Below, piece by piece: positions 18,157-28,203 of a DNA stretch of 64,000 nt. The notes below the pieces were generated by a model that had not been told where the DNA came from, searched no databases, and saw nothing but the letters and a program-made list of their open reading frames with translations. This DNA is from Bacillus manliponensis (GTDB taxonomy: Bacteria; Bacillota; Bacilli; Bacillales; Bacillaceae_G). Both the position numbers and the translations under genes were made by a program. The stretch's first letter is position 1. Every line of letters begins with the position of its first letter. Location of the stretch: the NCBI RefSeq assembly GCF_000712595.1, contig NZ_JOTN01000007.1:1-64000 (forward strand). The letters are read 5' to 3'.

Positions 18157-20340
18157 ATGGCGAATGAACAAGTACTAACAGCTGAACAGGTACTGGAAAG
18201 AGCGGGACAATATTTAGCGGATAATGATATCGAGCTTGTGGCACGTGCATATGAATTTGCGCGCGATGCACATAGTGAGCAATACCGAAAATCAGGTGAG
18301 CCGTATATCATTCATCCTATTCAAGTAGCAGGTATTTTGGTTGATTTACAAATGGATCCATCTACTGTGTCAGCAGGCTTTTTGCATGATGTAGTAGAAG
18401 ATACAGACGTTACATTAGAAGATATTGAACAGGCATTTAATAAAGAAATTGCAATGCTTGTTGATGGTGTCACAAAGCTTGGGAAAATTAAATATAAATC
18501 TCATGAACAGCAACAGGCTGAAAATCATCGCAAAATGTTCATTGCGATGGCACAAGACATTCGTGTTATTTTGATTAAATTAGCCGATCGTCTTCATAAC
18601 ATGCGTACGTTAAAGCATTTGCCGCAAGAAAAGCAGCGCCGAATTGCAAACGAAACGTTAGAAATTTTTGCGCCTCTTGCACATAGACTTGGGATTAATA
18701 CGATTAAATGGGAACTAGAAGATACATCACTTCGATATTTAAATCCGCAGCAATATTATCGTATTGTAAATTTAATGAAGCGTAAGCGTGCAGAACGTGA
18801 AGAGTATTTAGAAGAAGTAATGGATGAAATTGGAGATAAGCTAAAGGAAGTAGCGATTCAACCAGAGATTTCAGGACGTCCAAAGCATATTTATAGCATT
18901 TACCGAAAAATGGCAATTCAAAATAAGCAATTTAATGAAATTTATGATTTATTAGCTGTACGTGTTGTAGTAAAAAGTATTAAAGATTGTTATGCAGTAC
19001 TTGGAATTATTCATACATGCTGGAAGCCAATGCCGGGTAGATTTAAAGATTATATTGCGATGCCAAAAGCGAACTTATATCAGTCGCTTCATACGACGGT
19101 AATTGGACCAAAAGGCGATCCGCTTGAAGTACAAATTCGTACGACGGAAATGCATGAAGTTGCTGAAGTTGGTATTGCTGCACACTGGGCTTATAAAGAA
19201 GGAAAAGCAGCTGATACAAAGGGAACACTTGAGAAAAAGTTAACGTGGTTCCGTGAAATTTTAGAATGGCAAAATGAAGCGTCAAATGCAGAAGAATTTA
19301 TGGAATCATTAAAGATTGATTTATTCTCTGATATGGTGTTTGTCTTTACACCAAAAGGCGATGTAATGGAATTGCCACTTGGCTCAGTTCCAATTGATTT
19401 TGCTTACCGTATTCACTCTGAAATTGGGAATAAAACAATTGGAGCGAAAGTAAACGGTAAGATGGTGACGCTTGATTATAAGTTGAAAACAGGTGACATC
19501 ATTGAAATTTTAACATCGAAGCATTCATATGGCCCAAGCCAAGACTGGGTGAAACTTGCACAAACGTCTCATGCGAAAAATAAAATTCGTCAATTCTTTA
19601 AAAAGCAGCGCCGCGAGGAGAATATTGAAAAGGGCCGTGAGCTTGTTGAAAAAGAAATACGTGCAACGCAGTATGATATGAAAGAAATGTTAGCTCCTGA
19701 TAACTTAAACCGTGTTGCTGAAAAATTCAACTTCGCCAATGAAGAAGACCTATTTGCGGCAGTTGGTTATAGCGGGATTACAGCTTCTCAAATTGTCACG
19801 CGTCTTAGTGATAAGTTCCGTAAACAAAAAGAGGAAGAAGATTTAACGGAAGTAAAAGAAGTTCGTAAGCCGATGAAAATTCGTAAATGGGATTCTGGCG
19901 TGAAAGTAAGCGGGGCAGATAATTTACTGATCCGTTTATCAAAATGTTGTAACCCAGTACCGGGCGACGATATTATCGGCTATATTACAAAGGGCCGTGG
20001 TGTATCGATTCATCGCCGTGATTGTGTAAACGTTCATACAGAAGAAGCGCTAGAGCGTTTACTAGAAGTAGAATGGGAAGGCAATTCAGAGAAAGAGATT
20101 GAATACAACGTTGATATTGAAATTACAGGTTATGATCGCCGTGGTTTATTAAATGAAGTGCTGCAAGCTGTTACAGAAACGAAGACATATATGTCAGCTG
20201 TATCAGGGCGAAGCGATCGCAATAAAATGGCGACGATTCATATGTCCATTTCAATTCGTAACTTACAACATTTAAAGAAAGTAGTAGAACGCATTAAACG
20301 TGTACCAGAAATTTATTCTGTACGTCGCATGATGCACTAA
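18157..20340 (+). CDS. relA: Bifunctional (p)ppGpp synthetase/hydrolase Rel
   Basis: 727 residues from ATG 18157 (AGGTGA upstream; TTG 18154 is too close). It makes (p)ppGpp on starved ribosomes and also degrades it. HD hydrolase domain ~25-190 with intact [10 protein letters not shown] and [11 protein letters not shown]; synthetase domain ~200-350 with [12 protein letters not shown] and the [10 protein letters not shown] segment, whose RxKD motif marks a bifunctional enzyme; TGS domain ~390-450; zinc-finger/CC domain ~560-640 with [24 protein letters not shown] domain ~655-727. dtd follows 13 nt later, so the two are probably cotranscribed. Confidence 0.98.
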   Translation: MANEQVLTAEQVLERAGQYLADNDIELVARAYEFARDAHSEQYRKSGEPYIIHPIQVAGILVDLQMDPSTVSAGFLHDVVEDTDVTLEDIEQAFNKEIAMLVDGVTKLGKIKYKSHEQQQAENHRKMFIAMAQDIRVILIKLADRLHNMRTLKHLPQEKQRRIANETLEIFAPLAHRLGINTIKWELEDTSLRYLNPQQYYRIVNLMKRKRAEREEYLEEVMDEIGDKLKEVAIQPEISGRPKHIYSIYRKMAIQNKQFNEIYDLLAVRVVVKSIKDCYAVLGIIHTCWKPMPGRFKDYIAMPKANLYQSLHTTVIGPKGDPLEVQIRTTEMHEVAEVGIAAHWAYKEGKAADTKGTLEKKLTWFREILEWQNEASNAEEFMESLKIDLFSDMVFVFTPKGDVMELPLGSVPIDFAYRIHSEIGNKTIGAKVNGKMVTLDYKLKTGDIIEILTSKHSYGPSQDWVKLAQTSHAKNKIRQFFKKQRREENIEKGRELVEKEIRATQYDMKEMLAPDNLNRVAEKFNFANEEDLFAAVGYSGITASQIVTRLSDKFRKQKEEEDLTEVKEVRKPMKIRKWDSGVKVSGADNLLIRLSKCCNPVPGDDIIGYITKGRGVSIHRRDCVNVHTEEALERLLEVEWEGNSEKEIEYNVDIEITGYDRRGLLNEVLQAVTETKTYMSAVSGRSDRNKMATIHMSISIRNLQHLKKVVERIKRVPEIYSVRRMMH

Positions 20341-20353
20341 GGAGGAGTTTTGT

Positions 20354-20794
20354 ATGAGAGTTGTACTGCAACGATCAAAAGAAGCCTCCGTCACAGTAGA
20401 TGGTGAAGTAGTCGGACAAATTCCATTTGGCTTAACACTGTTAGTTGGAATTACACATGAAGATACAGAACAAGATGCAACATACGTTGCTGAAAAAGTT
20501 GCGAACTTACGCATTTTTGAAGATGAAAGCGGAAAAATGAATCAATCTGTACTTGATGTAGATGGACAAGTTCTTTCTATTTCACAATTTACATTGTACG
20601 GGGATTGCCGAAAAGGAAGACGTCCAAACTTTATGGGTGCCGCAAAACCAGACTATGCAGAAGGGCTATATGATTTTTTTAATGAAGCTCTTCGTAAGCA
20701 AGGTTTGCAAGTGGAAACAGGGAGATTTGGTGCAATGATGGACGTGCAGTTAATTAACGATGGTCCAGTCACTTTAATTGTAGAGAGTAAGTAA
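20354..20794 (+). CDS. dtd: D-aminoacyl-tRNA deacylase
   Basis: 146 residues. It hydrolyses D-amino acids (and glycine mischarged on tRNA-Ala) from tRNA. Both active-site signatures are present: [17 protein letters not shown] (~77-93) and [11 protein letters not shown] (C-terminal GPVT cross-subunit motif). AAGGAGGAG overlaps the end of relA. Standard length. Confidence 0.96.
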   Translation: MRVVLQRSKEASVTVDGEVVGQIPFGLTLLVGITHEDTEQDATYVAEKVANLRIFEDESGKMNQSVLDVDGQVLSISQFTLYGDCRKGRRPNFMGAAKPDYAEGLYDFFNEALRKQGLQVETGRFGAMMDVQLINDGPVTLIVESK

Positions 20795-20796
20795 CG

Positions 20797-20832
20797 GAAA
20801 AGAGAGCATGGAGATATGCTCTCTTTTTTTGT
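20797..20832 (+). terminator. relA-dtd terminator
   Basis: AAAGAGAGCAT / ATGCTCTCTTT stem with a short loop and seven T residues. Confidence 0.9.
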
Positions 20833-21000
20833 TTGTAGTATTTTGCATGAGATAAACAAAATTTACAAGCCATAATACGTCAAGTGACAGTACGAGTAAA
20901 AAGAATGTACAAGACAAAATCCATCCTTTTCGTATACATTCCTTAAAAAGATGGAACACTGGTGGTATGACAGTCAGCAAAGAATGAGAGGAAGATGGAT

Positions 21001-21177
21001 ATGCGCATGGGTGAAAAAGGACATTCTGCAACAAATGGTGCGAATCAACTTTTTAATGTAAACTTACATGAATTTGCAGCGAAAGAAAATGAAACAACAT
21101 CGCTTGAGCTTGCTTCGGAATTTGGGATTTCGTTAAAAGATGTGAGAACGTTAAAGAAGCAACTTGGACGTTCTTAA
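21001..21177 (+). CDS. Small helix-turn-helix-like protein of unknown function
   Basis: 58 residues from ATG 21001, chosen because GAGAGGAAG (20986-20994) is then ~7 nt upstream; ATG 20995 would be too close. The C-terminal half SLELASEFGISLKDVRTLKKQL looks like a helix-turn-helix, similar to the region 4 end of sigma factors, but nothing else of a sigma factor is present. Could bind DNA or be an adaptor. An inverted repeat GAATGTA...TACATTC lies ~60 bp upstream. Function unknown. Confidence 0.65.
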   Translation: MRMGEKGHSATNGANQLFNVNLHEFAAKENETTSLELASEFGISLKDVRTLKKQLGRS

Positions 21178-21182
21178 GTCAC

Positions 21183-21211
21183 TTGACAACATTTGTGAAT
21201 GACCGTATAGT
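21183..21211 (+). promoter_or_regulatory. Sigma-A promoter of hisS-aspS
   Basis: TTGACA (21183-21188), 17-bp spacer, TATAGT (21206-21211). Start expected near 21218, ahead of the T-box leader. Confidence 0.88.
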
Positions 21212-21217
21212 AGTAAA

Positions 21218-21507
21218 TAAATTTGTTTTTTACATTTACATATGAACAAAACCGATGAAAAAGAAGAGTAAATAAGATCCATATGAAAAGAGAGGAAATG
21301 CCTCAGGCTGAAAGCATTTCTACATAATGACTTGTTGAATGACACTTTGGAGGTTTCACTTTGAAAGGCTTATTGGCTAAGTAGAAGTTGAACGCAATTT
21401 TGGCGTTATAACAAAAGTGGAAGCATACGTGCTTCAATTAGGGTGGCACCACGGGTATTATACTCTCGTCCCTACTGTTTATTCAGTAGAGATGGGAGTT
21501 TTTTATT
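21218..21507 (+). promoter_or_regulatory. T-box riboswitch leader of hisS-aspS
   Basis: The T-box sequence AGGGTGGCACCACGGG is at 21441-21456 and the competing terminator is ACTCTCGTCCCTACTG (21463-21478) with CAGTAGAGATGGGAGT (21485-21500) plus six T. Uncharged tRNA binding should favour the antiterminator and let transcription into hisS-aspS. The probable specifier region contains GACAC (21341-21345), which holds overlapping Asp (GAC) and His (CAC) codons. The antiterminator bulge TGGC (21445-21448) complements a GCCA 3' end, i.e. discriminator G as in tRNA-Asp. Specifier assignment is by eye, not by full folding. Confidence 0.92.
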
Positions 21508-21542
21508 TTTATTATTATTGAGAAAATGAGGAGGAACTGAAT

Positions 21543-22814
21543 ATGTCTATTCAAATCCCACGCGGAACACAAGATATTCTTCCTGGTACTGTAGAATTAT
21601 GGCAGTATATCGAAGGACAGGCACGTGAAATTTGCCGTCGCTACAACTATAAAGAAATTCGCACACCAATTTTTGAGCATACAGAGTTATTTCTACGCGG
21701 TGTTGGTGATACAACAGATATCGTTCAAAAAGAAATGTATACATTTGAAGATCGCGGAGAGCGTAGTTTAACGCTTCGTCCTGAAGGTACAGCACCTGTT
21801 GTACGTTCTTATGTAGAGAATAAAATGTTTGGTGATGCAACGCAACCAACAAAGCTATACTACATTGGACAAATGTTCCGTTACGAACGCCCACAAGCAG
21901 GACGTTACCGTCAATTTGTACAGTTTGGTATTGAAGCAATCGGTAGTAATGACCCTGCAATTGATGCAGAAGTTATCGCACTTGCCGTCGAGTTCTATCG
22001 CGGTATGGGACTGAAAAATATTAAAGTTGTATTAAACAGTTTAGGTGATGCAGCAAGTCGTCAAGCACATCGTGATGCATTAATTGCACACTTTGAACCG
22101 CGCATTGGCGAGTTTTGCTCAGATTGTCAATCTCGTCTAGAGAAGAACCCACTTCGTATTTTAGACTGTAAAAAAGACCGTAACCATGAATTAATGGGAA
22201 CAGCGCCATCTATTACAGAATATTTAAATGAAGAATCAAGTGCGTACTATGAAAAGGTACAAGAATTACTAACAATGATGGATATTCCATTTGAGAAAGA
22301 TGCAAATCTTGTACGTGGTTTAGATTATTACCAGCACACTGTATTTGAAATCATGAGTGAAGCAGAAGGCTTTGGTGCAATTACAACGTTAAGTGGTGGT
22401 GGACGCTACAACGGTCTTGTCCAAGAAGTTGGTGGGCCAGAAATGCCAGGTATCGGTTTTGCGATGAGTATCGAACGCTTAATTATGGCATTAAAAGCTG
22501 AAAATATTACGTTACCGCTTACACAAGATATCGATTGTTATGTAGTCGCTCTTGGTGAGAAAGCAAAAGATCATGCAGCAAAAGTTGTTTTTGACCTTCG
22601 CAAAGCTGGTTTAGCTGTGGAGAAAGATTACTTAGATCGTAAAACGAAAGCGCAGTTTAAGTCTGCTGACCGTTTAAGTGCGAAATATGTAGCTGTACTT
22701 GGTGACAATGAGCTTGAAAGAGGCATCATTAATTTAAAAGACATGGCAACAGGAGAACAAGAAGAAGTTGCTTTAGATATCTTTGCTGCTTACGTGGCTG
22801 AGAAGTTAGTATAG
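21543..22814 (+). CDS. hisS: Histidyl-tRNA synthetase
   Basis: 423 residues, class II synthetase. Motif 1 region near the N-terminus ([21 protein letters not shown]), motif 2 [15 protein letters not shown] and [23 protein letters not shown], His-specific [15 protein letters not shown] (~258-272), motif 3 [11 protein letters not shown] (~308). C-terminal anticodon-binding domain ~325-423. GAGGAGG precedes ATG. Expressed under the T-box above, in one operon with aspS 12 nt downstream. Confidence 0.98.
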   Translation: MSIQIPRGTQDILPGTVELWQYIEGQAREICRRYNYKEIRTPIFEHTELFLRGVGDTTDIVQKEMYTFEDRGERSLTLRPEGTAPVVRSYVENKMFGDATQPTKLYYIGQMFRYERPQAGRYRQFVQFGIEAIGSNDPAIDAEVIALAVEFYRGMGLKNIKVVLNSLGDAASRQAHRDALIAHFEPRIGEFCSDCQSRLEKNPLRILDCKKDRNHELMGTAPSITEYLNEESSAYYEKVQELLTMMDIPFEKDANLVRGLDYYQHTVFEIMSEAEGFGAITTLSGGGRYNGLVQEVGGPEMPGIGFAMSIERLIMALKAENITLPLTQDIDCYVVALGEKAKDHAAKVVFDLRKAGLAVEKDYLDRKTKAQFKSADRLSAKYVAVLGDNELERGIINLKDMATGEQEEVALDIFAAYVAEKLV

Positions 22815-22826
22815 GAGGAAGAACAA

Positions 22827-24602
22827 ATGGCTGGAAGAACACATGAGTGTGGAAAAGTAACAGTAGAAGCAGTTGGTCAAACAGTTCAGTTAAAAGGCTG
22901 GGTACAAAAGCGCCGTGATTTAGGTGGATTAATTTTCATTGATTTACGTGACCGTACAGGTATCGTTCAAGTTGTATTTAACCCAGAAACATCAAAAGAA
23001 GCACTAGCAATCGCAGAAACAATTCGCAGTGAGTATGTCCTTCACGTAGAAGGTACAGTTGTTGAACGCGGTGCTGGTGCAGTAAACGAAAATATGGCAA
23101 CGGGTGCAATTGAAGTACAAGCAACACACGTAGAAGTATTAAATGCAGCGAAAACAACGCCAATCATTATTGCTGATGATACGGATGCATCAGAAGATGT
23201 TCGTTTAAAATACCGCTATTTAGATCTTCGTCGTCCGGCGATGTACAACACGTTTAAAATGCGTCATGACGTAACAAAGACAATTCGTAACTTCTTAGAT
23301 AGTGAAGATTTCTTAGAAGTAGAAACGCCAATTTTAACGAAGAGCACGCCAGAAGGCGCACGTGACTACTTAGTACCGAGCCGTGTGCATGATGGAGAGT
23401 TTTATGCACTTCCACAATCTCCGCAAATCTTTAAGCAATTGCTTATGGTTGGTGGATTTGAGCGTTATTACCAAGTAGCACGTTGTTTCCGTGATGAAGA
23501 TTTACGTGCGGATCGTCAACCGGAATTTACACAAGTCGACATCGAAACATCATTCTTATCACAAGAAGAAATTTTAGAGATGATGGAACGCATGATGGTA
23601 AAAGTTATGAAAGAGGCGAAAGGTGTAGAAATCATCGCACCATTCCCGCGCATGACGTATGCTGATGCGATGGCTCGTTACGGTTCTGATAAGCCAGATA
23701 CACGTTTTGCAATGGAATTAACAGACCTATCTGAATTTGCAGCTGGCTGTGGCTTTAAAGTATTTACAAGCGCTGTTGAAACAGGTGGACAAGTAAAAGC
23801 AATTAATGCAAAAGGTGCAGCGGCAAAATATTCTCGTAAAGATATCGATGCACTAACAGAGTTCGTCAAAGTATACGGAGCGAAAGGTTTAGCTTGGCTG
23901 AAAGTTGAAGAAGATGGCTTAAAAGGCCCAATCGCGAAGTTCTTTGGCGAAGAAGATGCAAGCCAGTTAATGAGCTTATTAGATGCAGCAGCAGGAGACT
24001 TGTTACTGTTTGTAGCAGATAAGAAGAGTGTTGTAGCAGATAGCTTAGGTGCACTTCGCATGCGCTTAGGAAAAGAGCTGGAGTTAATTGACGAAAGTAA
24101 ATTCAACTTCTTATGGGTAACAGATTGGCCACTTCTTGAGTATGATGAAGATGCAGATCGCTATTTCGCAGCGCATCACCCATTCACAATGCCGTTCCGT
24201 GAAGATGTAGAGTTACTTGAAACAGCACCAGAAAAAGCACGTGCACAAGCATATGACTTAGTATTAAACGGCTATGAGCTTGGCGGTGGTTCTCTTCGTA
24301 TTTACGAGCGTGACGTACAAGAAAAAATGTTCAAAGCACTTGGCTTCTCTGAAGAAGAAGCGAAAGAACAATTTGGCTTCTTACTAGAAGCATTCGAATA
24401 CGGTACACCGCCACATGGTGGAATTGCATTAGGGTTAGACCGTCTTGTTATGTTATTAGCAGGCCGTACAAACCTTCGTGATACAATTGCATTCCCGAAA
24501 ACAGCAAGCGCAAGCTGCTTATTAACGGAAGCGCCAAGCCCAGTTGCAACAGCACAGCTTGAAGAGTTAAACTTACAATTAAATGTAAAAGAAGAGAAGT
24601 AA
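22827..24602 (+). CDS. aspS: Aspartyl-tRNA synthetase
   Basis: 591 residues, bacterial-type AspRS. N-terminal OB anticodon domain ~1-105 ([21 protein letters not shown]), class II catalytic core with [25 protein letters not shown], motif 2 [21 protein letters not shown], a GAD insertion ~290-420, and motif 3 [15 protein letters not shown] near residue 530. AGGAGGAAG ribosome site. Whether it also charges tRNA-Asn cannot be decided from sequence by eye. Confidence 0.98.
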   Translation: MAGRTHECGKVTVEAVGQTVQLKGWVQKRRDLGGLIFIDLRDRTGIVQVVFNPETSKEALAIAETIRSEYVLHVEGTVVERGAGAVNENMATGAIEVQATHVEVLNAAKTTPIIIADDTDASEDVRLKYRYLDLRRPAMYNTFKMRHDVTKTIRNFLDSEDFLEVETPILTKSTPEGARDYLVPSRVHDGEFYALPQSPQIFKQLLMVGGFERYYQVARCFRDEDLRADRQPEFTQVDIETSFLSQEEILEMMERMMVKVMKEAKGVEIIAPFPRMTYADAMARYGSDKPDTRFAMELTDLSEFAAGCGFKVFTSAVETGGQVKAINAKGAAAKYSRKDIDALTEFVKVYGAKGLAWLKVEEDGLKGPIAKFFGEEDASQLMSLLDAAAGDLLLFVADKKSVVADSLGALRMRLGKELELIDESKFNFLWVTDWPLLEYDEDADRYFAAHHPFTMPFREDVELLETAPEKARAQAYDLVLNGYELGGGSLRIYERDVQEKMFKALGFSEEEAKEQFGFLLEAFEYGTPPHGGIALGLDRLVMLLAGRTNLRDTIAFPKTASASCLLTEAPSPVATAQLEELNLQLNVKEEK

Positions 24603-24609
24603 GAATGGA

Positions 24610-24646
24610 ACCTAGCTGGATATACTATATCCAGCTAGGTTTTTTG
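24610..24646 (+). terminator. hisS-aspS terminator
   Basis: AACCTAGCTGGATA (24610-24623) pairs perfectly with TATCCAGCTAGGTT (24629-24642), then a T-run. Confidence 0.93.
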
Positions 24647-24785
24647 GAGTAAGTTTTAAAAGTTCGGTAAAGATAGCTGACTATTGAACGTGAATTTTAA
24701 AGATTATATAACTTTTTCTATACAAATAGTCGGAAAAGCATTAGAATACATGATAGACCATTTTTGTAATAGGAGTGTAGACCGC

Positions 24786-25556
24786 ATGTTACATCAATTT
24801 TCTCGTAACGAATTAGCCTTTGGAAAAGAAGGGCTTGAAATATTAAAAAATACGACAGTTGGTATTTTAGGGATTGGCGGCGTAGGTTCTTTTTCTGCTG
24901 AAGCATTAGCGCGTTCTGGTGTTGGCCGTATTGTATTGGTTGATAAAGACGTTGTTGATATTACGAACGTAAATCGTCAAATTCACGCATTAGTTTCTAC
25001 TGTTGGCCGTTCAAAAGTAGAGTTAATGAAAGAACGTATTGCAGATATTAACCCGGACTGTGAAGTTATTGCACTAGAAATGTTTTATACGGATGAAACA
25101 TACGAAGAGTTCTTTAAGCACGGTTTAGATTTCGTTGTTGATGCATCTGATACAATTACATTTAAAATTCATTTAATGAAGCAGTGTTTACGAAGAAAGA
25201 TTAAAATTATTTCTAGTATGGGTGCTGCAAATAAAATGGATCCAACTCGTTTCCGTATTGCCGATATTTCGAAAACACATACAGACCCAATCGCAAAAGT
25301 AATTCGTACAAAACTTCGTAAAGAAGGAATTAAAAAAGGAATTAAAGTTGTATTCTCTGACGAAAATCCAATCGTCATTCGTGAAGAAGTTCGTAAAGAA
25401 ATCGTTCCAGATGAGAATGCAAAAATTCGTAAGGCGAAATTACCACCTTCCTCAAATGCGTTTGTACCATCTGTTGCTGGTTTAATTATGGCTAGCCACG
25501 TTGTGCGTGAGCGTCTAAAACATGTGGAAGTGAAGCGTGTAGGACAAGATAATTAA
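24786..25556 (+). CDS. tcdA: tRNA threonylcarbamoyladenosine dehydratase TcdA
   Basis: 256 residues from ATG 24786 (MLHQFSRNELAFG), with AGGAGTG 8 nt upstream; in-frame upstream codons give a non-homologous extension. E1-like fold: GILGIGGVGSFSAEALARSGVG (ATP-binding, ~25-46), DKDVVDITNVNRQ, and the DFVVDASDTITFKIHLMKQCL segment (~115-135). It cyclises t6A37 in tRNA to ct6A with ATP. Equivalent to YrvM in B. subtilis at the same place. Confidence 0.93.
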   Translation: MLHQFSRNELAFGKEGLEILKNTTVGILGIGGVGSFSAEALARSGVGRIVLVDKDVVDITNVNRQIHALVSTVGRSKVELMKERIADINPDCEVIALEMFYTDETYEEFFKHGLDFVVDASDTITFKIHLMKQCLRRKIKIISSMGAANKMDPTRFRIADISKTHTDPIAKVIRTKLRKEGIKKGIKVVFSDENPIVIREEVRKEIVPDENAKIRKAKLPPSSNAFVPSVAGLIMASHVVRERLKHVEVKRVGQDN

Positions 25557-25561
25557 GAGAG

Positions 25562-25592
25562 AAAAGCTGCGGGGAGATCCGCAGCTTTTTTT
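25562..25592 (+). terminator. tcdA terminator
   Basis: AAAGCTGCGG (25563-25572) / CCGCAGCTTT (25579-25588) with T-run. Confidence 0.93.
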
Positions 25593-25687
25593 CTGTTGTA
25601 AAATCTATGATTATGATATTCCAATTTTTGTTAAGTGGTAATACAATATTAATATACAGAAAATTAAGAAATAACGAGGTTAATTGG

Positions 25688-25942
25688 ATGGAACAACTAC
25701 ATCCGGCGGTTGAGTTTGTTGGGATATGGGAAAATTCAAAAGGATGGCTCGTCAAATATAGTTGTAAAAGTGGAGGAACACATCGTTTAGCAGGAAATGA
25801 AAAAGCGTATTGCAAAGCTTGTCAAGTGATTGCAGAGCACTTACAAACAAAAGAAGAAGCGTTGAAGATTGCGAAAGAGGCAGCGGATAAACGTAACTTA
25901 AAAGTAAAAGAGTTAACGTGGATGTTTATTAATCCGTTTTAA
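25688..25942 (+). CDS. Small protein of unknown function, three cysteines
   Basis: 84 residues from ATG 25688; GAGG ~8 nt upstream. The N-terminal half reads as beta strands (EFVGIWENSKGWLVKYSCKSGGTHRL), then YCKACQVIAEHL and a charged helix (KEEALKIAKEAADKR) ending KVKELTWMFINPF. Cys residues at ~26, 42 and 45 could bind metal but a fourth ligand is not obvious. The gene is enclosed by two terminators, so it has its own promoter. It is not at this place in B. subtilis as far as I know. Family not recognised. Confidence 0.65.
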   Translation: MEQLHPAVEFVGIWENSKGWLVKYSCKSGGTHRLAGNEKAYCKACQVIAEHLQTKEEALKIAKEAADKRNLKVKELTWMFINPF

Positions 25943-25945
25943 TAT

Positions 25946-25982
25946 AAAAAGAGGCTCGTTTATAGTACGAGTCTCTTTTTTG
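25946..25982. terminator. Bidirectional terminator
   Basis: AAAAAGAGGCTCGT pairs with ACGAGTCTCTTTTT; it serves the 84-residue gene and the convergent rsfA-type gene. Confidence 0.9.
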
Positions 25983-26621
25983 TTAGTTTTCCGCTGTATA
26001 CACAATATCTAAATTACCGTTCGCATCTGTTTGAAAAATCGGTGCCATGTCCTCGGTTGGCCGGTCCGGTATAACAAGCTTTTGAGCACGGTCCATTATG
26101 CGAATGAGTGTTGCATAATCTTCTTGAACAGCTTGTTGATTTTTCTGTAATTGTGCTAGTTCTTTCTCAAGTTCGTGGTTTTCCTTTTGTAATGTCTCAA
26201 GCTGGCCTCTTAATGTTTCATTTTCTTCTTGCAATGATCCGGTATGAGAAGGATTTTCTTCAAGCTGTTGCAAAAAGGAAATGACATGTTCCATCGTTAA
26301 AAGAGAAGCAGAGCGTTCTTTGGAAGATTTTGCGCTGCGTGCTTTTTGTTTCGGCATGCTTGCAAAATATTCTTTTTCTTTCTTTCCTTCTGCTCGTTTC
26401 CGCTCTTTGCGCTGTTTTTTTGAGATTTGTATCGCTTCTTCATAGTTTTGTCGTACTTCTGCATTCCAGCGAAAGCCGCAAGCGGCAGATGTTCGATTTA
26501 GTTTGTCACCAACTTCATCAAATGCCTTTAACTGTGTACTACCTTCGCGTATATGGCGTAAAACGGTTTCTGCTAGAAGTAAATCTTCTTCTGTCGTCCA
26601 TGCATCTTGGCGCATTTTCAT
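25983..26621 (-). CDS. RsfA/YlbO-family prespore-type transcription regulator
   Basis: 212 residues from ATG at 26621 (MKMRQDAWT); the longer frame's ATG at 26636 lies inside the GGAGGT ribosome site itself, so it cannot be the start. N-terminal Myb/SANT-like DNA-binding domain (~4-60: [18 protein letters not shown]...[16 protein letters not shown]), a Lys-rich linker, and a leucine-heptad coiled coil (~115-180). RsfA in B. subtilis fine-tunes sigma-F genes in the forespore; paralogues such as YlbO are sigma-E made. Which paralogue this is cannot be settled here. Confidence 0.85.
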   Translation of the reverse strand: MKMRQDAWTTEEDLLLAETVLRHIREGSTQLKAFDEVGDKLNRTSAACGFRWNAEVRQNYEEAIQISKKQRKERKRAEGKKEKEYFASMPKQKARSAKSSKERSASLLTMEHVISFLQQLEENPSHTGSLQEENETLRGQLETLQKENHELEKELAQLQKNQQAVQEDYATLIRIMDRAQKLVIPDRPTEDMAPIFQTDANGNLDIVYTAEN

Positions 26622-26659
26622 AAGCGAAACCTCCATAGTTCATTTCGTTTTCGCTTATA

Positions 26660-27946
26660 TTACCCTTTTTGTTTACTTTTATACGATTGTTTTAATCTTT
26701 CATATATAGAGGCAAGTGCTTGTTCGAACTTTCCTGTTATCTTCGGTTTGTAGTATTGTTTATGTTTAATGGCATCAGGTAAGTATTGTTGCTCGACCCA
26801 GCCGTTTGGGTAATCGTGTGGATATAAGTAACCGATGCCTCTGCCGAGTGTTTCGGCTCCTTTATAATGATTATCTTTTAAATGATTTGGTACATCGCCT
26901 GTTCTTCCGCTTCTGACATCTTGAAGTGCTTCATCTAACGCCTTATAAGCTGAGTTTGATTTCGGTGATAAACATAATTCAATGACAGCATTTGCGAGTG
27001 GAATACGCGCTTCTGGAAAACCAACCCGTTCTGCAGATTCGATAGCGGCTAATGTACGTGGCCCGGCTTGTGGGTTTGCAAGTCCAATATCCTCATAGGC
27101 CATAATGAGTAGTCTTCTCCCGATGCTTTGCATATCACCAGCTTCAATTAAGCGTGCTAAATAATGAAGGGCAGCATTTACGTCGCTACCGCGGACAGAT
27201 TTTTGAAAAGCTGATAATACGTCATAATGAGCATCGCCATCTTTATCATGTACAAAACTTTTCTTTTGCAAGCATTCTTCTGCAATTTCGAGAGTAATTT
27301 CTGTCGGTTTATCTATTGTAGAAAAGCTCGATAATACAGCAAGTTCTAATGCATTATAAGAAGACCGCATGTCGCCGCCTGAAGCGTGCGCAAAATGACG
27401 GAGCGCTTCTTCACTTACGATTACGTTATATTCACCTAATCCCTTTTCTTTATCTATTAAAGCGCGCTCTAAACCTTGTAAAATATGCTCTTCTGTTAAT
27501 GGATGAAGTTCAAAAATTTGACAGCGGCTACGAATTGCAGAATTAATAGCATGAAACGGATTGCTTGTTGTTGCGCCAATTAAAGTAATGAGGCCACTTT
27601 CTAAATGAGGAAGAAGGAAGTCTTGTTTTCCTTTATCAAGCCGATGTACTTCATCTAAAATTAAGACGAGATGACGGTGCATTTTCGCTTCTTGAATGAC
27701 AACCTCCATATCTTTTTTATTATGTGTAACAGCATTTAATAGACGGAATGGTGTGCCTGTGCTGCCTGCAATTGCGCTGGCAATAGATGTTTTACCTGTA
27801 CCGGGAGGGCCATATAAAATCATAGATTGTAAATGATTTGCTTGAATCATACGCCATAAAATTTTTCCTTCTCCAACTAGGTGTTCTTGTCCAATAACTT
27901 CTGTAATGTTGGTTGGACGCATGCGGTGTGCAAGTGGTTGTTTCAT
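26660..27946 (-). CDS. rarA: Replication-associated recombination ATPase RarA (MgsA)
   Basis: 428 residues from ATG 27946; the GTG 9 nt upstream lies in the GAGGGGTGA ribosome site. Clamp-loader-like AAA+ ATPase: Walker A YGPPGTGKTS (~42-51), Walker B LILDEVHRL (~93), sensor GATTSNPFHAINSAIRSRC, then the MgsA tetramerisation domain (~250-428: AYEDIGLANPQAGPR, PNHLKDNHYKGAETLGRGIGYLYPHDY). Acts at stalled replication forks. In B. subtilis rarA (yrvN) is next to cymR; here three genes intervene. Confidence 0.96.
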   Translation of the reverse strand: MKQPLAHRMRPTNITEVIGQEHLVGEGKILWRMIQANHLQSMILYGPPGTGKTSIASAIAGSTGTPFRLLNAVTHNKKDMEVVIQEAKMHRHLVLILDEVHRLDKGKQDFLLPHLESGLITLIGATTSNPFHAINSAIRSRCQIFELHPLTEEHILQGLERALIDKEKGLGEYNVIVSEEALRHFAHASGGDMRSSYNALELAVLSSFSTIDKPTEITLEIAEECLQKKSFVHDKDGDAHYDVLSAFQKSVRGSDVNAALHYLARLIEAGDMQSIGRRLLIMAYEDIGLANPQAGPRTLAAIESAERVGFPEARIPLANAVIELCLSPKSNSAYKALDEALQDVRSGRTGDVPNHLKDNHYKGAETLGRGIGYLYPHDYPNGWVEQQYLPDAIKHKQYYKPKITGKFEQALASIYERLKQSYKSKQKG

Positions 27947-28168
27947 ATATTTCACCCCTCGTATAAAGTTCGTATAACAGAAAAAAAGATGTTTTCACAT
28001 GACTTTCGCCTGTTTCATACTTGTCATTATACTCATAATAGAGTGCTTGTATCTAGTAACTTATCTATTTCTGTATAAAGCGAAGTACTGCTCAGTAGGG
28101 ATGTATTCCTACTAAGTATTAATTAAACGAGTCGGTTTTTTACGAGCTGTGAATATAGGGGGGAATAA

Positions 28169-28203
28169 CTAGAACCAGGCTAGGGGAATAAGCCTGGTTC
28201 TAG
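28169..28203 (-). terminator. Hairpin after the response-regulator gene
   Basis: CTAGAACCAGGCT (28169-28181) pairs perfectly with AGCCTGGTTCTAG (28191-28203), directly abutting the minus-strand stop codon. The T-run is poor, so termination strength is uncertain. Confidence 0.65.

Noticed and set aside
20995-21177. Complete sigma factor
   Set aside because: Only a short helix-turn-helix-like segment is present; 58 residues cannot hold regions 2 and 4.
28078-28160. Possible decayed bcr1 right hairpin (CAGTAGG...CCTACT)
   Set aside because: No TTTAT edge, no GCCCGATTGG linker; could be chance.
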